Positions 44,810 to 55,081 of a stretch of DNA of 64,000 nt are shown here, piece after piece. Source of the stretch: Bacteroidales bacterium (GTDB taxonomy: Bacteria; Bacteroidota; Bacteroidia; Bacteroidales; FEN-979); NCBI GenBank assembly GCA_030681475.1, contig JAUXWT010000071.1:97347-161346 (forward strand). Reading direction: 5' to 3'. Within the stretch, counting starts at the first letter, position 1. Each line of letters opens with the position of its first letter. The translations under genes were made by a program, and so were the position numbers. The notes below the pieces were generated by a model that did no database searches, was not told the origin of the DNA, and was given only the letters and a program-made list of their open reading frames with translations.

Positions 44810-47800
44810 ATGTTAAGAAATTTACTGTTTACTATTGGTTTTGTACTGACAACAAGTGTGTTGGTATTTTCACAAACCGGGTCGGGAACACTCAAGGGAA
44901 AAATCATTGACAAGGAGACCAAGGAGCCAATCTCATTTGCCAATGTCGTAATTGAGTCAGGCGGTGTGCAGATTGGAGGCTCCACCTCCGATTTCGACGG
45001 AAACTTCACCATTAAACCAATCCCTCCCGGGAAAGTCGACCTCAAAGCCAGTTTTGTCGGATATAAACCCTTTATGTACAGGGGTATTTACATCTCGCCG
45101 GATAAAATTACCTTCCAGAACTTCGAATTGGAAGCCTCCACAACCACCTTGGACGTGATCGAGGTTGTGGACTATAAAGTACCCCTGATCTCCAAAGATC
45201 AAACCACATCAGGAGGAACTGTTACGGCTGAAGAAATTTCGAAAATGGCAAACAAATCGGCTTCTGCAGTGGCTACCACGGTAGGAGGTGTTTCAACAGA
45301 TGCAAACGGCAACATCACCAGTATGCGTGGCCAGCGTCAATCCGGGACTGTCTATTTTATTGATGGTATGCGTGTAACCGGTAGTACTTCACTCCCCCAG
45401 AGCGCTATTGAGCAGGTCGAAGTCATCCTTGGCGGTACGCCTGCTGCTTATGGCGATGCCACCGGTGGTATTATCAACGTAACAACAAAGGGACCTTCCA
45501 AAGATTTTTCCGGAGGAATTGACGTTCAAACCTCCCAATACCTTGATGCATTCGGATATAACCGATTGGGATTGAACTTTACCGGACCACTTATTTCAAA
45601 GAAAGATACCGTCCATGGATATAAAACACCCCTGATGGGCTTCTTTGTAGCAGGCGATTTGATCTATCAAAAAGACAGAGCGCCAGCCGCATTTTCCTTA
45701 TACAGGGTCACTGACGAGATAAAAAATAGCCTGTCAATGAATCCGTTACGTCTGCATGGCGAAAACAATGCCGTGGTTTACAATTCAGAGTTTCTTACTT
45801 ATAATCAGATGACTACGACAAAGAGCACACTGAATACTAACGGAACCAGCATAAATGTTTCCGGAAAACTTGATTTCAGGGTAGCGCCTACAATTAACCT
45901 TTCTATAGGCGGCACATTTACATGGTTTGATAACCGGAATTTCAGTTTTGCCAACTCGATGATGAACTGGCAAAACAACTCCCATTCCACTGGATATACC
46001 TGGCGTGTGAATGGCCGTTTTACGCAACGTTTCCCGGCCGCCGCCGAAAGCAATAGTTTTGTTAAAAACATCTATTACTCAATCGGAGCAGACTTTACAA
46101 GGACCTTCGGCAAAACCGAGGATGCAGAACATAAGGACAACTATTTTGAATATGGATATATCGGCAGCTTCGCCACCCATACCATTCGCGCTTATACCCC
46201 AACGCTTGCCTATGACTCTGTCCTGAAACTATGGGGCCATCTGCAGAATGGTACCCGCGATACGATTGTAATATTTAATCCCTCTGATATAAATCCGGAA
46301 TCAGCCAACTGGACTCAACAGTATTACGGATTGTTTGATAATTCATTAGGCCATTATCAAAATATCAACGAGATTATCTCCGGAAAGGGGTTGATCAATG
46401 GAATGGAACCTTCAGGCCCATACGGACTGTTTTCAGGGGTTGGCGACAGACCGAACGGCTATACCGAATTTACCAACGACCAGGTTGCGGTTAATGCATC
46501 GTTTGCCGCCGACTTTGGCAACCATGAAATCCAACTCGGGCTCCAATATCAACAACGGAAAAACTCGGGATATACAAATATTGGCACACAACTTTGGGAC
46601 GTTATGCGCGGGGTGACGAACGCCCAACTGCGCGACCTGGATCTGGCGAACCCCCAACCGGTTTACCGCAATGGAGTGTATATGGATACTATAAAGTACT
46701 TCCGTAATTATGTTCCCTTACTGCAGCGGAATTTCGACATTAATCTGCGCAAAAAACTTGGATTACCTGTGGATGGCAGCGATTGGATTGATATGTATTC
46801 ATATGATTTTGCAAAAAATTCGATCAACTATTATGACAGGAACATGCAGCTTCATACTTTGTACCCGGGAGAACAATTACTATCTATGGATATGTTCAGC
46901 GCAGAAGAAGTGCTGAATAACGGCGCCCCGATTGTCGGTTATTACGGATATGACTATACCGGAAAGAAGATATCAGGAAATACTAGTTTTGATGATTTCT
47001 TTACACAGCAAGATTCAAAGGGCAATTATACAAGGGCAATTGGTCCATACCAGCCGATTTATATTGCCGGCTATATTCAGGATAAGTTTGCCTTTAAAGA
47101 TTTGATCTTTAATATTGGCGTCCGTGTTGACCGTTTTGATGCCAATCAGCCGGTATTGAAAGACCCCTACCTCTTTTATCCTGCGCAAACCGCCGGCGAA
47201 GTGTCTGACCTTAACGGAGTACCCGTTACACACCCCTCTGGAATAGGAAGCGATTATATTGTTTACGTTGATGATTCAAGGGAACCGACCAAAATTACCG
47301 GTTACCGGTTCAACAATAATTGGTACAATAAGGAAGGAAGTACGATAACGGATCCCGTCCGCGCACTTGACGCCGGAAGTGGTGTTCAACCTTACCTTCT
47401 GTATCCGGGGGTAGATACAATCGGTTCACCCCCAAGAGCCGTTGCCTTCAAGGATTATGATCCGCAGACCAACTGGATGCCCCGTATATCATTTTCATTC
47501 CCGATCAGTGACGACGCGTTGTTTTATGCGCATTATGATATTTTAACACAAAGACCTGCGACTGGTGAAGTTCAGATACAGCCTATCAGCTATTATTACA
47601 TTGGGGTTACCGGATCTTCAGGCACGATCAACAACCCGGCGCTGAAACCTGAAAAAACCATCGACTATGAGTTGGGATTTCAGCAGAAGATTAACAATTT
47701 CTCTTCACTTAAGCTGGCTGTTTTTTATCGTGAGATGCGCGATCAGATTCAACAATACCGTTTAAGCGGCGCTTACCCAAAGACATATTATTCCTATACA

Positions 47801-48535
47801 AATATTGACTTTGGTACAGTTAAAGGATTAACACTTACCTACGACCTGCGCCGGTCGGGAAATGCAAGGTTGCGTTTTAACTACACACTGCAGTTTGCCG
47901 ACGGTACGGGTTCAGATGCTAATGCTGCAAGTACCATTATCCGTTCTGATCAGCCCAACCTTCGTACGCTGAATCCCTTGAATTTTGACCGTCGTCATGA
48001 ATTCAACATCAGTTTTGACTACCGGTGGAGTGACGGAAGAGATTATAACGGACCTGTTATTAATCGCAAAAAGCAAGATAAACCCCCCGTGCAGTTGTTG
48101 GCAAACCTCGGCGCCAATCTCACCATCAATGGAGGCTCGGGAACACCCTACACACAGACAAGTAGAATTCTGGCATTCGGAGCGATGGGACCCATCAAAG
48201 GAAGTATTAACGGAGCCCGTTTGCCATGGCAATTTCTCATCAGCGCCCGTTTTGACAAGGATTTCAACTTTGCGCTGAATAAAAAGAAAGAGGGAACCCT
48301 GAATCTGTATATTGAATTTTCGAATTTGTTAAATACGCAGAATGTCCGGTTTGTATATCCTGCAACAGGCAGCCCGTCCGACGATGGCTACCTGAGTGCG
48401 CCTGAATGGCAAAACGCCATCAGCCAGCAGGTTGACTCACAATCTTTCCGTGACCTCTATTCGATCCAGATGAATAATCCTTATCAATACAGCTCACCCC
48501 GAACCATCAGATTAGGTCTTATGTTCAATTTCTAA
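44810..48535 (+). CDS. SusC/TonB-dependent outer-membrane receptor with CarboxypepD_reg-like domain
   Basis: 1241 residues from the ATG at 44810; an upstream TTG at 44801 is in frame but less likely. A signal peptide ends VLVFSQ. Residues about 24-105 form a CarboxypepD_reg-like domain (GTLKGKIIDKETKEPISFAN). The plug follows (STDANGNITSMRGQRQSGTVYFIDGM, GDATGGIINVTTKG), then a 22-stranded barrel to the end, LGLMFNF. It takes up a large ligand with TonB energy. The giant secreted protein and a PorV-like protein come right after it, an arrangement common in this phylum. The ligand is unknown. Confidence 0.92.
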   Translation: MLRNLLFTIGFVLTTSVLVFSQTGSGTLKGKIIDKETKEPISFANVVIESGGVQIGGSTSDFDGNFTIKPIPPGKVDLKASFVGYKPFMYRGIYISPDKITFQNFELEASTTTLDVIEVVDYKVPLISKDQTTSGGTVTAEEISKMANKSASAVATTVGGVSTDANGNITSMRGQRQSGTVYFIDGMRVTGSTSLPQSAIEQVEVILGGTPAAYGDATGGIINVTTKGPSKDFSGGIDVQTSQYLDAFGYNRLGLNFTGPLISKKDTVHGYKTPLMGFFVAGDLIYQKDRAPAAFSLYRVTDEIKNSLSMNPLRLHGENNAVVYNSEFLTYNQMTTTKSTLNTNGTSINVSGKLDFRVAPTINLSIGGTFTWFDNRNFSFANSMMNWQNNSHSTGYTWRVNGRFTQRFPAAAESNSFVKNIYYSIGADFTRTFGKTEDAEHKDNYFEYGYIGSFATHTIRAYTPTLAYDSVLKLWGHLQNGTRDTIVIFNPSDINPESANWTQQYYGLFDNSLGHYQNINEIISGKGLINGMEPSGPYGLFSGVGDRPNGYTEFTNDQVAVNASFAADFGNHEIQLGLQYQQRKNSGYTNIGTQLWDVMRGVTNAQLRDLDLANPQPVYRNGVYMDTIKYFRNYVPLLQRNFDINLRKKLGLPVDGSDWIDMYSYDFAKNSINYYDRNMQLHTLYPGEQLLSMDMFSAEEVLNNGAPIVGYYGYDYTGKKISGNTSFDDFFTQQDSKGNYTRAIGPYQPIYIAGYIQDKFAFKDLIFNIGVRVDRFDANQPVLKDPYLFYPAQTAGEVSDLNGVPVTHPSGIGSDYIVYVDDSREPTKITGYRFNNNWYNKEGSTITDPVRALDAGSGVQPYLLYPGVDTIGSPPRAVAFKDYDPQTNWMPRISFSFPISDDALFYAHYDILTQRPATGEVQIQPISYYYIGVTGSSGTINNPALKPEKTIDYELGFQQKINNFSSLKLAVFYREMRDQIQQYRLSGAYPKTYYSYTNIDFGTVKGLTLTYDLRRSGNARLRFNYTLQFADGTGSDANAASTIIRSDQPNLRTLNPLNFDRRHEFNISFDYRWSDGRDYNGPVINRKKQDKPPVQLLANLGANLTINGGSGTPYTQTSRILAFGAMGPIKGSINGARLPWQFLISARFDKDFNFALNKKKEGTLNLYIEFSNLLNTQNVRFVYPATGSPSDDGYLSAPEWQNAISQQVDSQSFRDLYSIQMNNPYQYSSPRTIRLGLMFNF

Positions 48536-48589
48536 TGTGTTTGATAATTTATGAGAAGAAATTCCGGTATGTTTAAAAATAATGCAACT

Positions 48590-51500
48590 ATGAAAAATAT
48601 TCTTCGCTTTTTAGTGATCGCTCTTTTCTTTATCCTGATCTCAAATGTGACCTTTGCTGAGGAATTTCACAAAGCAGGCGGCATAAAGAGCTCCAGCACG
48701 ATTAAAGAGACAGCCGCAGGCTGCGCTTCAGGTTCAAGTTATAAGTACCTTGATATCAACAATGTCAGAACACTTTGCTATTCGTATGGCAATGGTTGGT
48801 TTCTTGAAAATGCCGAATATGAGATCCCAAAGGGTTCCAGGAAAACATCGATGTTCTCCTTTTCCCTGTGGATCGGCGGAATTGATATCAACAACAACCT
48901 GAAATTGGCTGCATATCGTTATGGTCAGGGCCCTACAACCTCATCGGCCCACACCAAAAACGATTTTTGGCCCGGACCGCTCACTGTTGACGGAACCGCG
49001 GCCATTGGCGCTGAAACATGCGCGGAATTTGATAAACTTTTCCCAATGACCCGTGTTGAAGTTCAGGAATTTCTGGCATGGTGGGAAAACCAGGCTGAAT
49101 TCCCGAATTATTCCATCCCAAAGTCAATTATGGAATGGCCGGCTCATGGCAACAAAGCAAAAGGGCAGGCCTATTACCTTGCTCCCTTCAAGGATGTGAA
49201 CGGAGATGGTAACTATGATCCTAAACAGGGTGATTACCCTTACTATGACCTGAGTAACCATCTTTGTCCCAGCAACAGAATGGATTCAACGCCAAGGATC
49301 GTAAGGTCAAAAATCAAGAATGGTGGAGTAAATAGTAATGGTGTTGAAATAGATACCCTGGGTATTTTGGTTGACCAGGTTTTAAAAGGTGATCAGACAC
49401 TTTGGAGTGTTTACAACGACAAAGGGAACTACCATTCTGAAAGCGCCGGGGAACCTATTGGGATGGAGGTCAGAGCGCAGTATTTTTCCTTTGCGACCAA
49501 CGACGAAATTAACAACATGACCTTTTACTCCTATGAGTTGATCAACCGCTCTACCTATACCCTCACAGGCACCTATTTCAGCCAGTGGGTTGACCCGGAT
49601 CTTGGATGGGCAAACGACGATTTTGTTGGTTGTGATGTAAACCGGGGACTCGGGTATTGTTACAATGGCACACCCATTGACGGAACAGGTCAGAGTTTTG
49701 CTTACGGAGCACATCCACCTGCAGTAGGCGTCGATTTTTTTCAGGGACCTTATATGGATCCTGACGGATATGACAACCCCTCGTTCAAGGGGAACGGAAT
49801 AGGCGGGCCAAGCTTCAAATCAAGCTGTGATATCGTTGGTCTGAATGGTTCGCTTATACCATTGACTTTTAAATATAATGGTAAAGATTCCACCGCTAAT
49901 TTTATCGTACGTTCAGAGGCGATCAATGGCGTAAACTTTGGAGATGGAATCAAAGATAATGAACGTTTTGGAATGAGACGGTTTGTTTACCATAACAATA
50001 ATCTTTCGGGAGTTCCCGATTATATGCAGGATCCTGACTATGCTCCTGAATATTATCTCTTCTTACGGGGGATATGGAAGGACAATTCAAAAATGGTTTA
50101 TGGAGGAAACGCCAACACCAAAGCGGGCGGATACGGGCCGGAATGTGATTTTATGTTCCCGAATCTTACCGATGTTTGTGATTGGGGAACCAAGGGACAA
50201 CCACCCAACGGACCGAAGGAATGGACTGAAATTACTGCAAAAAATAATCCTTCAGACCGCCGTTTCATGCAGTCAGCCGGACCTTTTAAACTGGAACCTG
50301 GCGCCTGTAATTATATCACGGTAGGTATTCCATGGGCACGTTCCATTTCCGGTACAGCCGAAGAGTCGGTGAGGTTATTGCAACAGGTTGATGATAAAGC
50401 CCAAAGCCTGTTCGATAACTGTTTTGCCGTATTAAACGGGCCAAATGCACCAGATCTCACCATAGAGGAGTTGCCTAACTCACTCATCGTTTATATCTCA
50501 AACCGTAAATGGAATGATCTGGGAAACAACTATAATGAAAAATATCAGGAAGTCGATCCTTCCATCCGGGCCAAAGATTCACTGTACCGTTTTGAAGGCT
50601 ATCAGATCTACCAGTTAAAAGATGCTACGGTTTCTCCGGCCGACCTTGATGATGCCAGCAAAGCCCGGTTAGTTGCTCAATGCGATGTTGAAAACGGCGT
50701 GAAAAAAATTGTAAACTGGTCGTTTGATCAAAATATTGGCGGCAATATAGGACAGGTAATGACACCCGGTGAAGACAAAGGAATCAGACATTCATTTGTT
50801 TTTACCAATGATATGTTTGCAACCGGCGATGATCGCCTGATCAATCACAAGCAATATTATTACATGGCAGTTGCTTATGCATATAATCAATTTAAACCAT
50901 ATGTTCAAAACGATCCTCTGTCACTTGACGGACAGAAAAAGCCGTACATCAGGGGCCGCAGTAACCTGAAGGTATATACGGCAATACCGCATATGCCGCT
51001 CGGAGTCATAGCTAATTCAACCTATGGTCAGGGGCCGGTGATCACTCGTATCCAAGGACAGGGTAATGGTGGCATGATCCTGGAATTATCTGAAGCCTCT
51101 ATCAATGAAGTTCTTTCCAAGCCCCTCCTTGATACCTCAAAAACTAAATTAGGAGATCCTGACTATCCGATTGTTTACAGACCTACCTACAAAGTTGGCC
51201 AGGGCCCGCTTCAGGTAAAGGTAATCGATCCCTTGAATGTAGTACAAGGAGAATATACCGTGAAATTTGATTCCATGGTAAACGTTAATTTCAACAACCC
51301 ATTCACTGACACCAAGAAAATCCAGTTCGGTAAATGGACATTGATCAACAACCAGACAGGTGTTTCTTACCGGTCGGATACGACAACCATATATCAATAT
51401 GAACAATGTTTTCTCGACCTGGGTATCGCCCTGACAATCACTCAGGTACCTAATGCAGGAGACTCAATACGGGGTACGGTAACTCCAAGCAACGGATTAA

Positions 51501-52927
51501 TGTACGCCTCACCGGCTATTTTTGCCGACAGCACCAGAAGATGGCTAACCGGCGTGCCCGATAGCGATATTCCTGAATCTTCGACGAACTGGATCCGGTC
51601 CGGGTCTTATAAAGGGTCTGTGAGTCAATATTATGACTGGGATATGGGGAATGGCCTCACCGGAAAACCTATTGACCCGAATAAAAACTTTCAACGTATT
51701 CAGACAGGTATATGGGCGCCGTATTGCCTCGCGGCAAGTAGTTATAATGCGGCAAGTGGTAGTACTAGTGTTGAAGAATTAGTTGTCGGCCCGGCGTTTT
51801 CCAAAATATCAAAAAAACATGCTACCCTGTCCAAAATCAATAGTGTTGATATTGTAATTACACCTAATAAAAAATTGTGGACAAGGTGTCCGGTCATTGA
51901 AATGTGTCCGGATGTGAAACTCGCCCAGGGCGGTGGGAGATTTTTCGCTGCACGTTCTGCCCCATCGGTTAATGTTGACGGTGATACCGGGATCGTAAGC
52001 GCTGATCCGATGTACAATTCAAACTACATCAGTGAAACAGGTATGGGCTGGTTCCCTGGCTATGCAATTAACCTGGAGACCGGCGAACGGCTGAACATAT
52101 TATTTGGGGAAAATTCCTGGCTAGTTGCCGACAATGGCCGGGATATGATTTGGAATCCATCAAGCCGCATGTATAATGAGGCAGGAACCCCCGTATTCGG
52201 AGGCCAGCACTACGTGTGGATCATGAATCATTTTGTCTATAAGGCACCCGATCCTGAACTCGATTTCCCGGCGTACGATGGTGGGAAATTTATCCTGTCA
52301 CAATTGCCAAAAGCCAATGTTTTTAAAGCATATACATACGGAACAGCCATGTATGTCAACATCCCGCTGGCAGTGCAAGGACAGGAATGGTTAAGTAATA
52401 CGGTTACCACAAAGATCAGAATTTCAAAACCTTACAAGCGGTATTACTCAACCCAACTGCCGAATGGTTCCAACGATACGGTAAATCGTAATTATCCGAT
52501 GTACGTGTTTAATACAAACTCAATTGCGACCACGAAAAATAACCTGACCAAAGCAACATCCGATCTTGATAAGATCAATGTCGTACCCAATCCATATTTC
52601 GCTTATAACGATTATGAGCGGAATCAGCTTGATAACCGTATAAAAATTGTGAATCTTCCCAATAAATGTCTGGTCACCATCTTTGATATGAGCGGTACCA
52701 TGATACGGCAGTTCAACGTGGATAAATCAGGTATTACCTTGCCGCGCGGATCAACGGTAGGTTTGAATACTGATGCCAAAACCTCGGTGGATTGGGATCT
52801 GAAAAATTTCGCAGGTATTCCGATTGCCGGCGGAGTTTATCTGATACATGTGAAGGCCGATGGGCTGGGTGAACGAACAATAAAATGGTTTGGAATATTA
52901 CGCCCTGTCGACTTAAACTCATTGTAG
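48590..52927 (+). CDS. Giant secreted protein of the TonB-receptor operon
   Basis: 1445 residues from the ATG at 48590, which gives a compact signal peptide (MKNILRFLVIALFFILISNV); an in-frame ATG at 48551 is the other choice. The body has no catalytic motif I recognise. It contains calcium-loop-like stretches (DVNGDGNYDPKQGDYPYYDL) and many aromatic beta segments. The C-terminus resembles a sorting or FlgD-like domain: INVVPNPYFAYNDYERNQLD, VTIFDMSGTMIRQF and GGVYLIHVKADGLGERTIKW. It starts 55 bases after the receptor and probably serves as its surface partner or as a T9SS cargo. Confidence 0.85.
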   Translation: MKNILRFLVIALFFILISNVTFAEEFHKAGGIKSSSTIKETAAGCASGSSYKYLDINNVRTLCYSYGNGWFLENAEYEIPKGSRKTSMFSFSLWIGGIDINNNLKLAAYRYGQGPTTSSAHTKNDFWPGPLTVDGTAAIGAETCAEFDKLFPMTRVEVQEFLAWWENQAEFPNYSIPKSIMEWPAHGNKAKGQAYYLAPFKDVNGDGNYDPKQGDYPYYDLSNHLCPSNRMDSTPRIVRSKIKNGGVNSNGVEIDTLGILVDQVLKGDQTLWSVYNDKGNYHSESAGEPIGMEVRAQYFSFATNDEINNMTFYSYELINRSTYTLTGTYFSQWVDPDLGWANDDFVGCDVNRGLGYCYNGTPIDGTGQSFAYGAHPPAVGVDFFQGPYMDPDGYDNPSFKGNGIGGPSFKSSCDIVGLNGSLIPLTFKYNGKDSTANFIVRSEAINGVNFGDGIKDNERFGMRRFVYHNNNLSGVPDYMQDPDYAPEYYLFLRGIWKDNSKMVYGGNANTKAGGYGPECDFMFPNLTDVCDWGTKGQPPNGPKEWTEITAKNNPSDRRFMQSAGPFKLEPGACNYITVGIPWARSISGTAEESVRLLQQVDDKAQSLFDNCFAVLNGPNAPDLTIEELPNSLIVYISNRKWNDLGNNYNEKYQEVDPSIRAKDSLYRFEGYQIYQLKDATVSPADLDDASKARLVAQCDVENGVKKIVNWSFDQNIGGNIGQVMTPGEDKGIRHSFVFTNDMFATGDDRLINHKQYYYMAVAYAYNQFKPYVQNDPLSLDGQKKPYIRGRSNLKVYTAIPHMPLGVIANSTYGQGPVITRIQGQGNGGMILELSEASINEVLSKPLLDTSKTKLGDPDYPIVYRPTYKVGQGPLQVKVIDPLNVVQGEYTVKFDSMVNVNFNNPFTDTKKIQFGKWTLINNQTGVSYRSDTTTIYQYEQCFLDLGIALTITQVPNAGDSIRGTVTPSNGLMYASPAIFADSTRRWLTGVPDSDIPESSTNWIRSGSYKGSVSQYYDWDMGNGLTGKPIDPNKNFQRIQTGIWAPYCLAASSYNAASGSTSVEELVVGPAFSKISKKHATLSKINSVDIVITPNKKLWTRCPVIEMCPDVKLAQGGGRFFAARSAPSVNVDGDTGIVSADPMYNSNYISETGMGWFPGYAINLETGERLNILFGENSWLVADNGRDMIWNPSSRMYNEAGTPVFGGQHYVWIMNHFVYKAPDPELDFPAYDGGKFILSQLPKANVFKAYTYGTAMYVNIPLAVQGQEWLSNTVTTKIRISKPYKRYYSTQLPNGSNDTVNRNYPMYVFNTNSIATTKNNLTKATSDLDKINVVPNPYFAYNDYERNQLDNRIKIVNLPNKCLVTIFDMSGTMIRQFNVDKSGITLPRGSTVGLNTDAKTSVDWDLKNFAGIPIAGGVYLIHVKADGLGERTIKWFGILRPVDLNSL

Positions 52928-52974
52928 TGGCATTTATGATTTAAAACTTGTTAATAATAAATAATACCAGGATT

Positions 52975-54048
52975 ATGAAAAATATTTATAGCTGCTTAGT
53001 TGCAATATTCTTGATGGGATTGGTTTTTTTGCCCATGGATACGGTAACAGCTGGAAACAAAGATCGTTCTGGCCAGGCAGGCGCTGCGGAATTGCTGATC
53101 AATCCCTGGGCGAGAAGTTCAGGGTGGGGATCGGTTGGTACCTCTTGCGTACATGGCCTCGAAGGACTATTTACCAATATTGCCGGAACAGGATTTACAA
53201 AGGGAACAGATGTAATTTTCTCCTATACCAACTGGCTGAAAGGATCTGATGTTAATCTTATGGCATTCGGAGTAAGCCAGAAACTTGGTCAAAATGGTGG
53301 TGTTCTCACGGCAGCAGTCATGTCGATGAGTTTTGGGGATATCCAGGTAACAACCACTGCTTTGCCGGAAGGTGCCGGAACCTTTAAACCAAGTTACATG
53401 AATATAAACCTGGCCTATGCCAAAGCTTTTTCAAACAGTATCTATGGAGGCCTGGCCGTGAAGTTGATCACCGAATCAATTTCTGACGCAAGTGCAACCG
53501 CGCTTGCCATCGATGCCGGGATCCAATATGTAACCGGTGAAAGAGAGCAGATTAAATTTGGGATCGCGCTGAAAAATGTTGGAACACCAATGAGTTTCAG
53601 GGGAGACGGTCTGTCATTCCGCGGCATTATTCCCGGCCATGATAACAGCAATGACCAGTTTACGGTAGAGCAACGTTCAGCTTCTTACGAACTTCCGGCC
53701 ACATTGCGCATCGGGGCTTCTTACGATTTCTTTATCGGAGAAATGCATCAGATCACGCTCGCCGGCGGCTTCAATTCAAATTCATTCACCAAAGATCAGT
53801 TTATACTTGGTCTGGAGTATTCACTTAAATATTATCTGCAGCTCAGGGCAGGTTACACGTACCAGGAAGGGGTGTTTAACAGCGACCTTGCCGAACGTGG
53901 AACTGTTTTTACTGGGCCAAGCGCCGGATTTACCGTTTCTGTTCCATTTAACAAGGAGAAAGAGTCCGGATTGGCAATTGATTACTCCTATAGAGCTACC
54001 AATCCTTTCCAGGGAACACATAGTGTTGGTATTAAATTTAACTTTTAA
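52975..54048 (+). CDS. PorV/PorQ-like outer-membrane protein
   Basis: 357 residues from the ATG at 52975; an in-frame TTG at 52948 is unlikely. A signal peptide (to about residue 28) is followed by AGAAELLINPWARSSGWGSVGTS and a FadL-like beta-barrel pattern, closing in FQGTHSVGIKFNF. PorV relatives carry or release T9SS cargo at the outer membrane. Placed 47 bases after the giant protein gene, it may be dedicated to that cargo. A hairpin terminator follows. Confidence 0.82.
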   Translation: MKNIYSCLVAIFLMGLVFLPMDTVTAGNKDRSGQAGAAELLINPWARSSGWGSVGTSCVHGLEGLFTNIAGTGFTKGTDVIFSYTNWLKGSDVNLMAFGVSQKLGQNGGVLTAAVMSMSFGDIQVTTTALPEGAGTFKPSYMNINLAYAKAFSNSIYGGLAVKLITESISDASATALAIDAGIQYVTGEREQIKFGIALKNVGTPMSFRGDGLSFRGIIPGHDNSNDQFTVEQRSASYELPATLRIGASYDFFIGEMHQITLAGGFNSNSFTKDQFILGLEYSLKYYLQLRAGYTYQEGVFNSDLAERGTVFTGPSAGFTVSVPFNKEKESGLAIDYSYRATNPFQGTHSVGIKFNF

Positions 54049-54091
54049 CAACTCAGTTTAGCTTTTCAGTAACGTATTTCTTTTGGTTAAA

Positions 54092-54113
54092 GGACCCTTC
54101 CCAAGGGTCTTTT
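54092..54113 (+). terminator. Rho-independent terminator of the TonB receptor/PorV operon
   Basis: Stem GGACCCTT, loop CCC, AAGGGTC followed by TTTT. It lies 45 bases after the PorV-like stop and upstream of the greA start at 54146. Confidence 0.7.
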
Positions 54114-54145
54114 GCCTTATTATAACATCAAACAGAATCATCAAA

Positions 54146-54628
54146 ATGTCGGATATAAAATATTATACGCCTGAAGGTTTGGATAGACTGAGGGAGGACC
54201 TGAACCATTTGACAACAGTGGAAAGGCCTGCAATTTCAAGACAGATTGCAGAAGCCAGAGATAAAGGTGATTTGTCGGAAAATGCCGAGTATGCAGCGGC
54301 AAAGGAGGCCCAATCGATGCTTGAACTGAAAATATCCAAAATGCAGGAGGTACTTAACAATGCCAGACTAATTGATGAACGCAGATTGGATAACTCCAAA
54401 ATATTGATATTTTCTACCGTTAAACTCCGAAATATCCAAAATAAGGCCATCGTCGTTTATACACTTGTACCGGAAAACGAGGCCAATATTAAAATGGGTA
54501 AATTATCAGTCAGCTCCCCGATCGCCAAGGGATTATTGGGAAAGAGCATTGGTGAAACTGTAGAGATCGCCGTTCCGGCCGGGTCAATAACATTTGAAAT
54601 AATTGAGATTACAAGGAAACAGAGTTAA
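54146..54628 (+). CDS. greA: Transcription elongation factor GreA
   Basis: 160 residues from the ATG at 54146; an upstream ATG at 54083 would run through the terminator hairpin and adds an atypical tail. The coiled-coil tip has the acidic pair in ARDKGDLSENAEYAAAKEAQ, which completes the cleavage site of RNA polymerase. The C-terminal FKBP-like domain shows SPIAKGLLGKSIGETVEIAVP. It rescues backtracked polymerase. The HIT gene follows after two bases, as in many Bacteroidota. Confidence 0.95.
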   Translation: MSDIKYYTPEGLDRLREDLNHLTTVERPAISRQIAEARDKGDLSENAEYAAAKEAQSMLELKISKMQEVLNNARLIDERRLDNSKILIFSTVKLRNIQNKAIVVYTLVPENEANIKMGKLSVSSPIAKGLLGKSIGETVEIAVPAGSITFEIIEITRKQS

Positions 54629-54630
54629 AT

Positions 54631-55032
54631 ATGGCAACAATATTCACACGAATTGTAAACAAGGAAATTCCATGTTACAAGCTGGCTGAGGATGAAAATT
54701 TCCTGGCTTTCCTTGATATAAATCCGCTGCAGGAAGGACATACGCTCGTGATCCCCAAAAAGGAGATAGACTATATATTTGATGTTGAAAACGACCTTCA
54801 TGCAGAATTATGGAATTTTGCAAAAAAAATTGGAAAAGCAATTGAAAAAGTCGTTCCGTGTCAGCGTATTGGCATCACCGTGATTGGGCTTGAAGTGCCC
54901 CATGCACATATTCACCTTATTCCGCTCAAGACGATGTACGACATGGATTTCAGTAAACCCAAGCGATCATTCACGCCTGAAGAATTCATAAGGATTGCGG
55001 AAAAAATAACCGCTGCCATTGAGCAAACGTAA
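54631..55032 (+). CDS. HIT-family nucleotide hydrolase
   Basis: 133 residues. It begins TIFTRIVNKEIPCYKLAED and has the histidine triad as HAHIHLIP near residue 91. The family hydrolyses nucleoside phosphoramidates and similar compounds. It is co-transcribed with greA. The TAA stop is part of the repeat that follows. Confidence 0.93.
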   Translation: MATIFTRIVNKEIPCYKLAEDENFLAFLDINPLQEGHTLVIPKKEIDYIFDVENDLHAELWNFAKKIGKAIEKVVPCQRIGITVIGLEVPHAHIHLIPLKTMYDMDFSKPKRSFTPEEFIRIAEKITAAIEQT

Positions 55033-55081
55033 CGCGTAATGCGTAACGCGTCACATGTCACGTGTCACGCGTCACGTGTTA
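55027..55081. repeat. Degenerate repeat array (CGTAACGCG, then GTCACGCG/GTCACGTG units)
   Basis: Units of 8-10 bp run exactly from the HIT stop codon to the PurF-like stop codon on the other strand and provide both stops. Similar to the second array at 36121-36153. Confidence 0.8.
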
